From: Lactococcus protaetiae
GTDB lineage: Bacteria; Bacillota; Bacilli; Lactobacillales; Streptococcaceae
Direction: 5' to 3'
Length of the DNA stretch: 64,000 bases
Assembly: GCF_006965445.1 (NCBI RefSeq)
Contig: NZ_CP041356.1
Location: forward strand, 558,001 to 622,000
Shown: piece after piece, positions 1 through 7,898 of the stretch
Layout: each line of letters begins with the position of its first letter
Numbering within the stretch: the stretch's first letter is position 1
The notes under the pieces: generated by a model
Databases searched by the model: none
What the model saw: only the letters and a program-made list of their open reading frames with translations
Told to the model about the DNA's origin: nothing
Made by a program: the position numbers and the translations under genes

Positions 1-946
1 CGATTTCACGTTCTTGTTCAAAGCCGACAAATGGGTATTTGCGTGAAGAAGGAACAAATTCTTCAACTTCGATTTTATCCAGCATTTTCTTACGTGAAGT
101 TGCTTGTTTGGATTTGGAAGCATTGGCAGAGAACCGTGCGATAAATTCTTTGAGCTCAGCGATTTTTTCCTCTGCTTTGCGGTTGGCGTCACCTTGCAGG
201 CGCAAAGCTAATTCAGATGACTCTTTCCAAAAATCATAATTCCCTGGGTAAAGTTTGATTTTACTATAGTCAAGGTCAGCCATATAAGTACAAACATTGT
301 TCAAAAAATGGCGGTCATGAGAAACGACGATAACGGTATTTTCAAAGTTAATCAAAAATTCTTCTAACCAAGCGATGGCTTGAATGTCGAGTCCATTAGT
401 TGGTTCGTCCAGTAGCAAAACGTCTGGTTTACCAAATAAAGCCTTAGCCAGCAAGACTTTGACGTGTTCGCCAGAAGTCAAGTTTGCCATAATGTCCATG
501 TGTTGCTCAGTCTTAATGCCCAAGTTTTGTAGCAGTTTTGCAGCCTCGGATTCTGCTTCGTAGCCACCCATTTCGCCAAACTCTGCCTCGAGTTCAGCTG
601 CGCGCATGAAATCATCATCCGTTGCATCAGGATTCATGTAGATAGCATTTTTTTCTTGATTGATGGCAAAGAGTTTTTCATTTCCCATCATCACAACATC
701 AAGTGGCGTCTGGTCTTCATAGTCGTAATGGTTTTGTCGTAGTACGGACATCCGTTCATTTGGACCCATTGAGATATGACCCGTTGTCGGTTGGATTTCA
801 CCATCTAAGATTTTCAAAAATGTTGATTTTCCTGCACCATTTGCACCAATCAAACCATAGCAGTTGCCAGGTGTAAACTTAATATTAACTTCATCAAAGA
901 GTTTACGGTCAGAAAATTGTAGTGAGATATCAGATACTGTAAGCAT
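1..946 (-). CDS. ABC-F family ATPase (partial, C-terminus beyond the left edge)
   Basis: Reads leftward from ATG at 944-946 and is still open at base 1, so about 315 residues are seen. The first ABC domain is complete: Walker A GANGAGKST near residue 37, signature LTSGEHVK near residue 155, Walker B VLLLDEPTNGLD followed by the switch HDRHF. The inter-domain linker rich in K/E/R (AEEKIAELKEFIARF) follows. No membrane segments are present, so this is a soluble ribosome-associated ABC-F protein of the YkpA/YbiT subgroup, not a transporter. ABC-F proteins act on the ribosomal E site or protect ribosomes; which role applies here cannot be told. An extended -10 (TGATAGAAT on the minus strand, TAGAAT at 1054-1059) lies upstream. 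Confidence 0.9.
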   Translation of the reverse strand, partial: MLTVSDISLQFSDRKLFDEVNIKFTPGNCYGLIGANGAGKSTFLKILDGEIQPTTGHISMGPNERMSVLRQNHYDYEDQTPLDVVMMGNEKLFAINQEKNAIYMNPDATDDDFMRAAELEAEFGEMGGYEAESEAAKLLQNLGIKTEQHMDIMANLTSGEHVKVLLAKALFGKPDVLLLDEPTNGLDIQAIAWLEEFLINFENTVIVVSHDRHFLNNVCTYMADLDYSKIKLYPGNYDFWKESSELALRLQGDANRKAEEKIAELKEFIARFSANASKSKQATSRKKMLDKIEVEEFVPSSRKYPFVGFEQEREI

Positions 947-1265
947 TAGTTTTCCTTTTGTTTAAATATAAGCTCATCTTTACTTATACTGTCCAAGCTT
1001 CCAAACGGAATATTTAGTAGCCAAACTAGTATCACAAAGAGCATTCTAACCCTATTCTATCATAAATGCTAGACTTTATAAAGCTTATTTTTCTTTGTCA
1101 GTAATGATAAATACGCTGTCAGTAAATAATTTTTTCTGTCAGTACTGACAGAATGATTTTTAAATTTTTAGTTTCAGTTTAGTGTGAGTTTAGTGAGAAT
1201 TAAGTGAGTACCATTATAATATATTTATTCCAATTAAAATTTTTCATAAAGTTTACTCCTAAATT
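947..1265. other. Intergenic region with CTGTCAG palindrome
   Basis: No gene is seen. The region holds the promoter of the leftward ABC-F gene (extended -10 at 1054-1059) and a perfect 16-bp CTGTCAGTACTGACAG palindrome at 1136-1151. Two further half sites (TTGTCAGTA and CTGTCAGTA) lie just to its left. The rest is AT-rich and featureless. Confidence 0.6.
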
Positions 1266-1296
1266 AAAAAGACACGGCTGGTTACCGTGTCTTTTT
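1266..1296 (-). terminator. Intrinsic terminator of the first SDR gene
   Basis: A 12-bp perfect stem (AAAAAGACACGG paired with CCGTGTCTTTTT) with a 7-nt loop is followed by a T-tract on the minus strand. It sits 4 bases past the stop of the leftward SDR gene at 1300-2124. Confidence 0.85.
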
Positions 1297-1299
1297 AAT

Positions 1300-2124
1300 T
1301 TATTTTTGTTTTCCCATCCGATTCAATATTAATGTAAGCACTCTGAGAAAGAGTTTGGGATGAGCGCGTGCAATATGAACAATCGCACGGTCACTCATAG
1401 AATGAAAATATCGATGTTTAGGCTTTTCATCTGTCGCTGCTTTATAAAAGAGTTCGGCAAGTTGTAGAGAAGTTGCACCAGTACCCAGACTTTCACCAGA
1501 CAAAGCACCACGAATACTAGCTACGAGAGGTTGATAAGGACTATTTTGCTTTAGATTTTTTTCTGCATTTTCCATAGCAATCGCTCCCCAACTTGAAGCT
1601 GTTCCACCAGGTTGAATAACGATTGAACGTATACCAAAAGCTTTGACTTCAGTATCAAGCGCATCAGACCATTGTTGCATTGCAGCTTTTGTCGCATGAT
1701 AGAAGCTTCCTAATGGCATATAAAGATCCCCACCAATAGAAGAAATGTTGATAATTCGTCCAGATTTTTGTGTGCGCATTGTAGGTAGAACAAGCTGAGA
1801 AAGCTCTACTGCACCAAAGAAGTTAGTTTCAAACTGTTTACGAACATTTTCCATTGGGATTTCTTCTGCTGGCCCATATTCACCATAGCCAGCGTTATTG
1901 ATTAAAACGTCGATGTGATCTGTGCTCTTGAGGATAGTTGAGATGAATTCTTGATTACTTTCGTGGCGGGTAACATCTAATTTTAGAGCTGTGATTGTCT
2001 TTCCTGTCGGGATTTTTTCGACACGGCGGGCGCCAGCATACACTTGCCAACCTTTACTTGCAAAGAGTTTTGTAGCTTCGTAACCCATACCGTTAGAAGC
2101 GCCTGTTATAATAATTGTTTTCAT
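1300..2124 (-). CDS. Short-chain dehydrogenase/reductase (SDR)
   Basis: 274 residues, a classical SDR. The Rossmann nucleotide motif TGASNGMG sits at residues 7-14, NNAG near residue 82, the catalytic serine in ISSIGG near residue 130 and the catalytic pair YHATK near residue 145. GARR after beta-strand 2 favours NADP(H). It should reduce or oxidise a small carbonyl/alcohol in the cytosol; the substrate cannot be told. It lies downstream of a tetR gene on the same strand, and its promoter carries two palindromes like the tetR operator, so it is very likely the TetR target. A close paralog (same length class, most motifs identical) lies at 3575-4405. The ATG has an SD (GAGGT) 8 bases upstream. 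Confidence 0.92.
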   Translation of the reverse strand: MKTIIITGASNGMGYEATKLFASKGWQVYAGARRVEKIPTGKTITALKLDVTRHESNQEFISTILKSTDHIDVLINNAGYGEYGPAEEIPMENVRKQFETNFFGAVELSQLVLPTMRTQKSGRIINISSIGGDLYMPLGSFYHATKAAMQQWSDALDTEVKAFGIRSIVIQPGGTASSWGAIAMENAEKNLKQNSPYQPLVASIRGALSGESLGTGATSLQLAELFYKAATDEKPKHRYFHSMSDRAIVHIARAHPKLFLRVLTLILNRMGKQK

Positions 2125-2146
2125 AATGATTTACCTCGTAAGATGT

Positions 2147-2319
2147 GAGTCCGACTGCTTTGAAAAGTTGAAAAATGTCACTTGGCTCTTTGCGCAAAAG
2201 CAGCATAAGCCAAGAGACAGCGTAGTAGTTATACTACAGAGATAGGAAAGATGGAGGTTCTGTCGCAGTCAGGTTCCCAACTTTATCTTTTTTCACACTT
2301 TTCCAAAGGTAGCAGACTC
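2147..2319 (-). other. Structured 5' leader / possible miniature inverted-repeat element
   Basis: The gap between the SDR start and its promoter is about 220 nt. Its two ends (2147-2175 and about 2288-2319) are imperfect inverted repeats of each other (GAGTC..CTTTGAAAAGTTG against GAGTC..CTTTGGAAAAGTG on the other strand). Inner hairpins include CTTGGCTC pairing with AAGCCAAG and GTAGT pairing with ACTAC. It could be a folded regulatory leader or an inserted MITE. No known riboswitch was recognised. Confidence 0.4.
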
Positions 2320-2324
2320 GATTT

Positions 2325-2379
2325 TAAATAAATGAACGTTCGTTTATTTATTATAAATGAATAAGCATTCATTTGTCAA
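2325..2379 (-). promoter_or_regulatory. SDR promoter with two TetR-type operators
   Basis: On the minus strand a consensus sigma-A promoter is seen: TTGACA at 2374-2379, an 18-bp spacer, and TATAAT at 2350-2355. The spacer contains the inverted repeat AAATGAAT-NNNN-ATTCATTT (2355-2374). Directly downstream, 2325-2350 is a 26-bp palindrome with one mismatched pair, centred on AACGTT. Both resemble the palindrome in the tetR promoter, so repression by the neighbouring TetR is the natural reading. Confidence 0.8.
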
Positions 2380-2391
2380 GTGAAGTATCAT

Positions 2392-2973
2392 TTAATGCAA
2401 AATTAAGGCATCTACTGAGAGTTCAATCATTTGCTCAATTTCCTTTTCGGATGGATTTGTTCCGCTACGGACGTGTGATGTTAGAACTAGGCTGATTGCA
2501 GAAGCAGACCACGTTAAAAGCAAATCGACTGGATAATCTTTGATAATTTTTGCTTCTAAAAGTCTATTATAAAGCGCTACTACAATCTCTGCGCGCTTCA
2601 TTGAATAGGCAAGCCCTTCTGTTGAAATTTCGCTTGGATTTTCAAGTGCTTCTCGCATAAAAAGCGCCTCTCTAGGATTATTACTCCAAGAAATAATCAT
2701 AAAACGAAGATAATTTTTGAGTTGAGCCAGAGGATTTTCACCAGCTTGTGTGATTGCTTCTGCATCACCATCATCAAGTAAATCTTTGACTTCAATCAAA
2801 ATGCTACCTAGCATATCTGTCTTATCCTTATAATAAATATAAATCGTCGCAGGACTAACGCCAGCAATTTTTGCTACTTTTGCAATAGAAAGCCCGACAA
2901 GTCCGACTTCTTTGGTCAGTTGATAGACAGCTTGGGTAATTGCTTGTTTTTTACTTTCATCAATTTTTCTCAT
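2392..2973 (-). CDS. TetR/AcrR family transcriptional repressor
   Basis: 193 residues. The N-terminal helix-turn-helix spans about residues 10-55 (AITQAVYQLTKEVGLVGLS then AGVSPATIYIYYKDK), the usual TetR signature. The C-terminal half is an all-helical ligand domain with no assignable ligand. It sits upstream of the SDR gene on the same strand. Its own promoter and the SDR promoter both carry palindromes built on AAATGAAT/ATTCATTT, supporting autoregulation and control of the SDR gene. Confidence 0.92.
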   Translation of the reverse strand: MRKIDESKKQAITQAVYQLTKEVGLVGLSIAKVAKIAGVSPATIYIYYKDKTDMLGSILIEVKDLLDDGDAEAITQAGENPLAQLKNYLRFMIISWSNNPREALFMREALENPSEISTEGLAYSMKRAEIVVALYNRLLEAKIIKDYPVDLLLTWSASAISLVLTSHVRSGTNPSEKEIEQMIELSVDALILH

Positions 2974-2979
2974 TCTTTT

Positions 2980-3009
2980 ATTTTAAGTAAATGAATATTC
3001 ATTTGTCAA
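2980..3009 (-). promoter_or_regulatory. tetR promoter with perfect 16-bp operator in the spacer
   Basis: On the minus strand: TTGACA at 3004-3009, an 18-bp spacer, TAAAAT at 2980-2985. The spacer holds the perfect palindrome AAATGAATATTCATTT at 2989-3004. This placement predicts autorepression. Confidence 0.8.
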
Positions 3010-3020
3010 GGGGAAATGTA

Positions 3021-3056
3021 AAAAAACAGCGTGATATTTGTCATGCTGTTTTTTTA
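3021..3056 (-). terminator. Intrinsic terminator of the DUF1801-like gene
   Basis: Stem AAACAGCRTGA/TCAYGCTGTTT with a 6-nt loop and A/T tracts on both sides. It overlaps the last bases of the leftward gene ending at 3054 and separates it from tetR. Confidence 0.75.
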
Positions 3057-3380
3057 TAATTTATATTGTCTAAGAAGATTTGAGAGGTTTTCTTTGTATT
3101 TGTCTAGAAAGGCTTGATTTTTGATACGTAGACACCCTTTTCCTATTGAAGATTTTGGGAAGTCTTTTGTATATTGCTCAAATGTGGAGGTCGTATCGTA
3201 GATATAGAGGGCAATATAATTTTTTTGAGGCGCAATATTGATATAGCCTGCATCTTCATAGTCTGGTGATGGCAGTGGATTTTTTCCTAAAGCAAGGGCG
3301 CAGAAGGTTTTTCCATTATCAAAAAGCCGTGGAGGATGGTTTGGAAAGTGCTTGGTAATGAGTTTCACTACTTGTCGCAT
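3054..3380 (-). CDS. DUF1801-like small protein, 5' end possibly altered by a repeat
   Basis: 108 residues from the first ATG. The stretch YINIAPQKNYIALYIY in mid-protein is the hallmark of the DUF1801 / YdhG-like family, whose function is poorly defined. The reading frame stays open upstream of the ATG for about 25 codons (FDKAENLDELIAQSF..) and runs into the end of the repeat at 3429-3559. There it reaches TAA without passing another ATG. Either ATG 3380 is the true start or the original N-terminus was removed by the repeat. I find no strong SD before ATG 3380. Confidence 0.65.
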   Translation of the reverse strand: MRQVVKLITKHFPNHPPRLFDNGKTFCALALGKNPLPSPDYEDAGYINIAPQKNYIALYIYDTTSTFEQYTKDFPKSSIGKGCLRIKNQAFLDKYKENLSNLLRQYKL

Positions 3381-3428
3381 GAGCTCGGAATCAAAGCTTT
3401 GTGCAATGAGTTCATCAAGATTTTCTGC

Positions 3429-3559
3429 TTTATCAAAACAAGTGCATGCTAATACTCCGACCTCTTAGGTCGGAGATAAAGCAGCACTAAGCTTTGAATT
3501 TTGTCCGACTAAATTCAGTGGTGAGTTGAAACTCCCACTGAATAAGTCTTGACTTCATT
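3429..3559. repeat. Mosaic repeat element, copy 1
   Basis: Begins TTTATCAAAACAAGTGC and ends AGTCTTGACTTCATT, the two conserved ends of this window's mosaic family. The core is short: a palindrome TCCGACCTCTTAGGTCGGA, then GCAGCACTAAGCTTTGAATTT, then an inverted repeat around ATTCAGTGG/CCACTGAAT. It lies between the DUF1801-like gene and the second SDR gene. Confidence 0.75.
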
Positions 3560-3574
3560 ATACATTTCACCTCT

Positions 3575-4405
3575 TTACTTTTTTTCAAAGTAACGCATAG
3601 CAAGGAGAAGAGCTTTGCGGAAAACTTTGGGATGGTTTCGTGCAACATATACCATAAATTTATCACCAAAAGAGTGCAAATAGCGCAGGCTAGGTTTGAT
3701 ATCTGTTGCTGCTTTATAGAAAAGTTCAGCTAAATCGGTAGTTTTTGCGCTATTTTTCATAAATCGTTCTAGGCCTGTAGCAACTGAACTTACAAGGGGC
3801 TGATAGGCAGAGTTCTCACTCATGTTTGCCTTAGAATTATCAAGAGCGATAGAGCCCCAACTAGACTGCGTGCCTCCAGGTTGGATACAGATGGAACGGA
3901 TACCGAAAGGAGTAACTTCAAGGTCAAGGACATCTGACCATTGTTGAATAGCTGCTTTTGTCGCGTGGTAATAGGCACCAAGAGGCATATAGACATCACC
4001 GCCAATACTTGAGATATTAACGATACGACCATAATTTTGAGCGCGCATAATTGGTAGGACGAGTTGAGTGAGTTCAACTGCACCGAAAAAATTGGTTTCA
4101 AACTGTTTTCTTATCTTGTCCATTGGAATTTCTTCTGCTGGCCCATATTCACCATAACCAGCGTTGTTGATGAGGACGTCAATGTGTCCTGCATCACTAA
4201 AAATTTGCTCAATGAAAGCATGGTTTGAGGAGGAGTCGGTCACATCAAGTTTGATGGCAACAATATTTTCACCGTCTTGGGGAATTTTTTCGACGCGACG
4301 TGCGCCTGCGTAAACTTTCCAACCTTTTTTGGCGAACAGTTTTGTTGCTTCATAGCCCATACCGTTTGATGCTCCTGTGATTGCTACTGTTTTTTGATCG
4401 GTCAT
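3575..4405 (-). CDS. Short-chain dehydrogenase/reductase, paralog of the 1300-2124 gene
   Basis: 276 residues. Same motifs at the same places as the first SDR: TGASNGMG at residues 10-17, GARRVEKIP, NNAGYGEYGPAEEIPM, SSIGG and YHATK. Whole blocks are identical, so the two genes come from a duplication, with the tetR and DUF1801-like genes between them. The C-terminal 60 residues differ more, which could mean different substrates. The start ATG has GGAAG upstream. No clear TetR-type palindrome precedes it, so it may have escaped the TetR control of its sister. Confidence 0.92.
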   Translation of the reverse strand: MTDQKTVAITGASNGMGYEATKLFAKKGWKVYAGARRVEKIPQDGENIVAIKLDVTDSSSNHAFIEQIFSDAGHIDVLINNAGYGEYGPAEEIPMDKIRKQFETNFFGAVELTQLVLPIMRAQNYGRIVNISSIGGDVYMPLGAYYHATKAAIQQWSDVLDLEVTPFGIRSICIQPGGTQSSWGSIALDNSKANMSENSAYQPLVSSVATGLERFMKNSAKTTDLAELFYKAATDIKPSLRYLHSFGDKFMVYVARNHPKVFRKALLLAMRYFEKK

Positions 4406-4522
4406 AATATCACACTTCCTTATTTTTGATGTGGTTCATAATTTTGTTTTTGCGCTTGTAATGATTATTTCATTTGTTGTTGTTTTCTACGGTTCTTAAA
4501 AGTAGAGTGAATGATAAATACT

Positions 4523-5242
4523 TCATTTTTTTAAAGACTTTTTGTAGAGGTCCGAAGTTTTGATTTTGGCGGTCATTGCTGACAAAAATTCGTCTTTACG
4601 CTTTTCTTGAGTAGCGGACTGCTTGGCAGAGTAGATATAGCGCGCCCAGTCGCGCTGATAGCCTGGCGTGAGGCTGTCAAAGTAGTCAAGCGCTGCTGCC
4701 AGTTCTGTCAGTTCAACGTGATTAGCCTGGGCTGTTGAATCGGTGGATATAGGAACTGTCAGTAATTGACGAAGCTCTGGGAGCTTGCTTGTGTAGTCAG
4801 TAACGCGTTGACTAGCTGCGGAAGTCTTTCCTGTTTTTTGACTGGCTATATTTTTGATAGCAATGACAGTGTAAATCTCATCAAGTGCAACCATCCGATT
4901 GAATTTGAGTGTGCTATCGGCAACAATCTTACTATCAGGATTAATCTTTAACAAGTCAAAAAGTTCATCGCGATGAATGGAGGTACTAAACTTTTTGTTT
5001 CCAATTTTCGGATAGGCGACAACATAAAGTCCATCAGGAGAAATTTTATCACGATATTTGGCAAAGGACTTTGTAAATTCTTTGGGATTTGTGACGAAAG
5101 TGATGATGAGATCGTAACTGTTTTTTTCGTCAGCATACTGACAGTTCGTTAAGTCTGATAAATAGCTGCTGTCGGGAAGATTGAGGACCAATTTATTGTT
5201 GAATTTGTTGAGATTGAGTTTTTCTACGAGCGTTTTTACCAT
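4523..5242 (-). CDS. YdeI/OmpD-associated (OmdA-like) domain protein
   Basis: 239 residues. The C-terminal third contains LTPGYQRDWARYIYSAKQSATQEKRKDE (residues about 193-220, quoted in parts: LTPGYQRDWARYIYSAKQ and ATQEKRKDEF), which matches the YdeI/OmdA family C-terminal helix pair. The N-terminal half (residues 1-110) resembles small proteins with a degenerate methyltransferase-like fold but shows no SAM motif. Relatives have been linked to bacteriocin protection, without a clear mechanism. Single gene, own promoter assumed. Confidence 0.7.
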   Translation of the reverse strand: MVKTLVEKLNLNKFNNKLVLNLPDSSYLSDLTNCQYADEKNSYDLIITFVTNPKEFTKSFAKYRDKISPDGLYVVAYPKIGNKKFSTSIHRDELFDLLKINPDSKIVADSTLKFNRMVALDEIYTVIAIKNIASQKTGKTSAASQRVTDYTSKLPELRQLLTVPISTDSTAQANHVELTELAAALDYFDSLTPGYQRDWARYIYSAKQSATQEKRKDEFLSAMTAKIKTSDLYKKSLKK

Positions 5243-5347
5243 CTATTTTCTCCGATTTTTAAGATAATTATACCACTTCAAATGGTAGGTGCAAACTGTT
5301 TATTTCTAAATCATTTTTGGCTTTATTAGCTTTGATAAGATAGAAAC

Positions 5348-5379
5348 AAAAAAACTCCCGAGGAGTAGACGGGAGTTTT
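5348..5379 (-). terminator. Intrinsic terminator downstream of the merR-type gene
   Basis: Stem AAAACTCCCG/CGGGAGTTTT with a 9-nt loop. On the minus strand it runs into a T7 tract. It lies about 100 bases past the stop of the leftward MerR gene. Confidence 0.8.
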
Positions 5380-5476
5380 AGGAGTAATTTATGAAAAAGT
5401 TTATTTAGGAGTATGAAAACATTATATGTCATAATGCTGAAATGAAACTTAAATGAAAGAGAAAACCTTTTCTTTT

Positions 5477-6214
5477 TTATTTATTATAAAAATTAATTGT
5501 CGCATTAAGGAAAAATTCGGGAAGTCCATCGTATTTTTGAGTATAATTTTTCCGAAATCGTTCATCATCACAATACATCTGGGTCAAGCCGATGTGTGCC
5601 TTGGGTGTGATGGTGTGGTCTTCCCAGTAAAATTCGAGCCATCTTTTATGAAGTTTAACAGCTTCAAAAGCGAGCTGCTCATCGTTGTCAGCATAGGCTT
5701 TTTCTAACATATTAATGATTTTTTCATGGGTTTCCTTTGCCCAACTAAAGTCTGCTTCATTTTGGTTTAGAAATTTTTGGTTTGATTTTTCGATAGTTTG
5801 CTGACCATATTTTTGGCGGATTTCGGTGCCATAATTTTTTTCATTTTCTTCTAATTGCTGCTGTTTGAAAAGTACAAAATCTTTTTTTGACATTTGATAA
5901 TCTCCTTTTTCTAGTTTTGCTGATAGGTGTTTAATCAGTGCTGACAGGGCATTTTGACGTTCTGTCAGTACTGACAGATGTGTGGTCAGCGCTGTTTTTT
6001 CATCAATTTGTGCTGACAGAATTTCTCTAATTTTTTCTAATGGTACATCGAGCTGACGGAGACTCATGATGTAGAAAATTTGATTGAGGTCATTGTCAGT
6101 ATAGTTTCGATAGTCATTGTCAGCGCGACTGGGTGAGAGTAAGCCCACGGATTCCCAATGCCGCAAGGTTTTTGAAGTTAGTCCTGTGAGTTTAGTCACT
6201 TGTTTGATGTTCAT
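5477..6214 (-). CDS. MerR family regulator with TipAS-like C-terminal domain
   Basis: 245 residues from ATG 6214 (a GTG at 6238 would add 8). The N-terminus is a MerR winged helix: MNIKQVTKLTGLTSKTLRHWE and the YRNYTDNDL wing, then a long dimerisation helix to about residue 110. The C-terminal half (about residues 125-245, with FSWAKETHEKIINMLEKAY and HKRWLEFYW) fits the TipAS ligand-binding fold, which in relatives binds thiopeptides and other drugs. A MerR-type promoter with a 19-bp spacer precedes it, suggesting autoactivation. Three CTGTCAG/CTGACAG units are embedded in the coding sequence near 5962-6020. Confidence 0.85.
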   Translation of the reverse strand: MNIKQVTKLTGLTSKTLRHWESVGLLSPSRADNDYRNYTDNDLNQIFYIMSLRQLDVPLEKIREILSAQIDEKTALTTHLSVLTERQNALSALIKHLSAKLEKGDYQMSKKDFVLFKQQQLEENEKNYGTEIRQKYGQQTIEKSNQKFLNQNEADFSWAKETHEKIINMLEKAYADNDEQLAFEAVKLHKRWLEFYWEDHTITPKAHIGLTQMYCDDERFRKNYTQKYDGLPEFFLNATINFYNK

Positions 6215-6298
6215 ATAAAATTTGAAGACAGTTGTCACAAGCGTGTCAACTGTACATTCCTTTCGTTAAATTTCTCCAAATCATCAGCTGATAAGTTT

Positions 6299-6329
6299 AT
6301 TTTACAACTTTACCTTAGGTCAAGGTCAA
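6299..6329 (-). promoter_or_regulatory. MerR-type promoter (19-bp spacer) with dyad
   Basis: On the minus strand: TTGACC at 6324-6329, a 19-bp spacer, TAAAAT at 6299-6304. The dyad ACCTT-GACCT-AAGGT lies in the spacer region. A long spacer with a central dyad is the known MerR-activated architecture, so this is the likely target of the downstream MerR/TipAS gene. Confidence 0.7.
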
Positions 6330-6346
6330 GTGATGAAACTAATTTC

Positions 6347-6382
6347 TTGACAGAAAAAACTTTTTCGTTTACAATTGTAAAC
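6347..6382 (+). promoter_or_regulatory. Promoter overlapped by a cop-box-like palindrome
   Basis: TTGACA at 6347-6352, a 17-bp spacer, TACAAT at 6370-6375. The perfect palindrome GTTTACAATTGTAAAC (6367-6382) covers the -10 and contains TACAATTGTA. That fits the TACANNTGTA cop box bound by the copper-responsive repressor CopR/CopY in lactococci and enterococci. Control of the downstream genes by copper is therefore inferred. Confidence 0.7.
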
Positions 6383-6404
6383 ATAAAGAATAAGAAAGCT
6401 GGAT

Positions 6405-6608
6405 ATGACAATGAAAGTTACTTTTAAAACCCTTGATGGACGTACAGGAACAAAAGAGTTTGAAACTGTTGATGAATTTGTAACATTACAAAATCGAGAA
6501 ATTCCTGCAATTGATGATTCAGCACATGTTGTCGAATTGATAGTTGATGGTAAAGTGCGCGAATTTAAAGGAAATATTGCTGATTTATACTTTGAACTGA
6601 GTAAATAA
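6405..6608 (+). CDS. Small conserved protein behind a cop-box-like promoter
   Basis: 67 residues (65 if the second ATG at 6411 is used). It begins MTMKVTFKTLDGRTG and looks like a compact alpha/beta fold without cysteines. No motif is recognised; it might belong to the DUF4649-type streptococcal small proteins. It is the first gene behind a strong promoter overlapped by TACAATTGTA and precedes the dioxygenase/hydrolase cluster, so it may be the leader gene of a copper-induced set (in position like yahC of L. lactis). Function not known. Confidence 0.7.
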   Translation: MTMKVTFKTLDGRTGTKEFETVDEFVTLQNREIPAIDDSAHVVELIVDGKVREFKGNIADLYFELSK

Positions 6609-6661
6609 GAAAGGAATTGAGTTCGTCCTCCTTGAAGCTGTGGCATTAGGTAAAATGGAAC

Positions 6662-6815
6662 TTTTATCAAAACAAGAGCGTGCTATCTCCGCCTTACGGC
6701 TACGCTGTCGATGCTCACTACGCCACTAAAGTGGCTAGTCGCAATCGCAACACTCCCACCTCTGTAGGTGGGAGATGAAGCAGCTCTAAGCTTTGAATTT
6801 AGTCTTTGCTTCATT
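6662..6815. repeat. Mosaic repeat element, copy 2
   Basis: Starts TTTTATCAAAACAAGAGCG and ends AGTCTTTGCTTCATT. Inside are the module GTGCTATCTCCGCCTTACGG..CTACGCTGTCGATGCTC, a small palindrome CCACTAAAGTGG, TAGTCGCAATCGCAA, the palindrome CCCACCTCTGTAGGTGGG and AGCTCTAAGCTTTGAATTT. It separates the small cop-box gene from the dioxygenase gene. Confidence 0.75.
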
Positions 6816-6929
6816 TCGTGAAGAACCTCATTTTTCTAAATGTTGTCGGTTTACGAAGGAAATTCTATTTTGCAAAATCTTATCTGCACCCTTGATGCAG
6901 TGTGTCAAGCAATCGGGCTCACATATGAT

Positions 6930-7898
6930 ATGAAAGTACACCATATTTCATTATTGACAGGTGATTTTGAGCAAAATTTTCATTTTTATGTGGATATTTT
7001 GGGATTACGCTTGGTCAAAAATTCAATCAATCAAGGCAATATTTATATGCGACATGTCTACTATGGTGATTTTTTGGGAAGTGCCGGAACTGTGGTGACT
7101 TTTTTTCCCGACCATCGTTTTGGTCAGGAACGTATCGATGGAAAATCAGCGTTGACAGGAATCAAGTTTGGCATTCCGCGCGGTTCACGACAGTTTTGGA
7201 CGAATCGATTAGCAAAATTTATTACTGATAGTTCGGTAAATATGACTAATAGTTTGTCAGTAAGAGATTTTGATCAAATTCCTCTAGAATTTATCGAAAC
7301 AGATGATATTTTGACGGACTGGCATATTAATACGCTGACAGATATTCCGGCAGAATTTCAAATCACAGGAGTTCTTGGTACAACGTTGTTGACTGACCAT
7401 ATCGACGCTACTACTCGATTTCTCAAAGATATGGTAGGAGATTTTTCGGCAATAACTTTGGAAAAAACGGAGAATAATTTGCCAGTTTCTAAGTGGGGAC
7501 GTGGTTCGGTAGATCATATCGCCTTTGCAGTTGAATCTACAGCAGAACTGGATGCGATTTGGAAAAAGGCAGAGCGACTTGACTATACGCGAGAAGCCTA
7601 TGTGGATCGTGGATATTTTAGCTCTGTGTATTTGTTGACACCATCGGGCAATCGTATTGAATTTGCAACTTTGACACCTGGCTTTACACTTGATGAGTCG
7701 GTGCGTGAGTTGGGGACAACTTTTGCATTGCCACCACGCTATGAAGCTCGTCGTGGAGAGTTACTACGTTATTTCGGAAGACAAGGAGAACACTTCGATA
7801 AAGTAAAACCTGCTAAATTTGACGAGAATGTCACAGTAAAAATTAATCAAATTCGTCCTTGCACCAACACATCATTGAACGAGACAACAGAAATCTAA
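6930..7898 (+). CDS. Ring-cleaving dioxygenase of the glyoxalase (VOC) superfamily, MhqO/MhqA-like
   Basis: 322 residues from ATG 6930; an upstream ATG at 6840 would add 30 residues unlike the family and close to the repeat. Two VOC modules are present. Metal ligands of the HHE type are visible: VHHISLLTG at the N-terminus, VDHIAFAVES near residue 195 and RIEFATLTPGF near residue 250. The family cleaves (hydro)quinone-type aromatic rings using Fe2+ or Mn2+. The gene sits with a YahD/MhqD-like hydrolase and a second dioxygenase, which supports a role in quinone detoxification. The weak SD suggests that the upstream region was rearranged by repeat copy 2. Confidence 0.85.
   Translation: MKVHHISLLTGDFEQNFHFYVDILGLRLVKNSINQGNIYMRHVYYGDFLGSAGTVVTFFPDHRFGQERIDGKSALTGIKFGIPRGSRQFWTNRLAKFITDSSVNMTNSLSVRDFDQIPLEFIETDDILTDWHINTLTDIPAEFQITGVLGTTLLTDHIDATTRFLKDMVGDFSAITLEKTENNLPVSKWGRGSVDHIAFAVESTAELDAIWKKAERLDYTREAYVDRGYFSSVYLLTPSGNRIEFATLTPGFTLDESVRELGTTFALPPRYEARRGELLRYFGRQGEHFDKVKPAKFDENVTVKINQIRPCTNTSLNETTEI

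Noticed and set aside
5391-5460. Two tiny ORFs with good SDs (MKKFI and MKTLYVIMLK) after the terminator at 5348-5379
   Set aside because: Only 5 and 10 codons, with no downstream gene on the plus strand to act on as a leader.
6840-6929. N-terminal extension of 30 residues on the first dioxygenase
   Set aside because: The extra residues do not look like the family and follow directly after repeat copy 2; the family starts at the MKVHHIS methionine at 6930.
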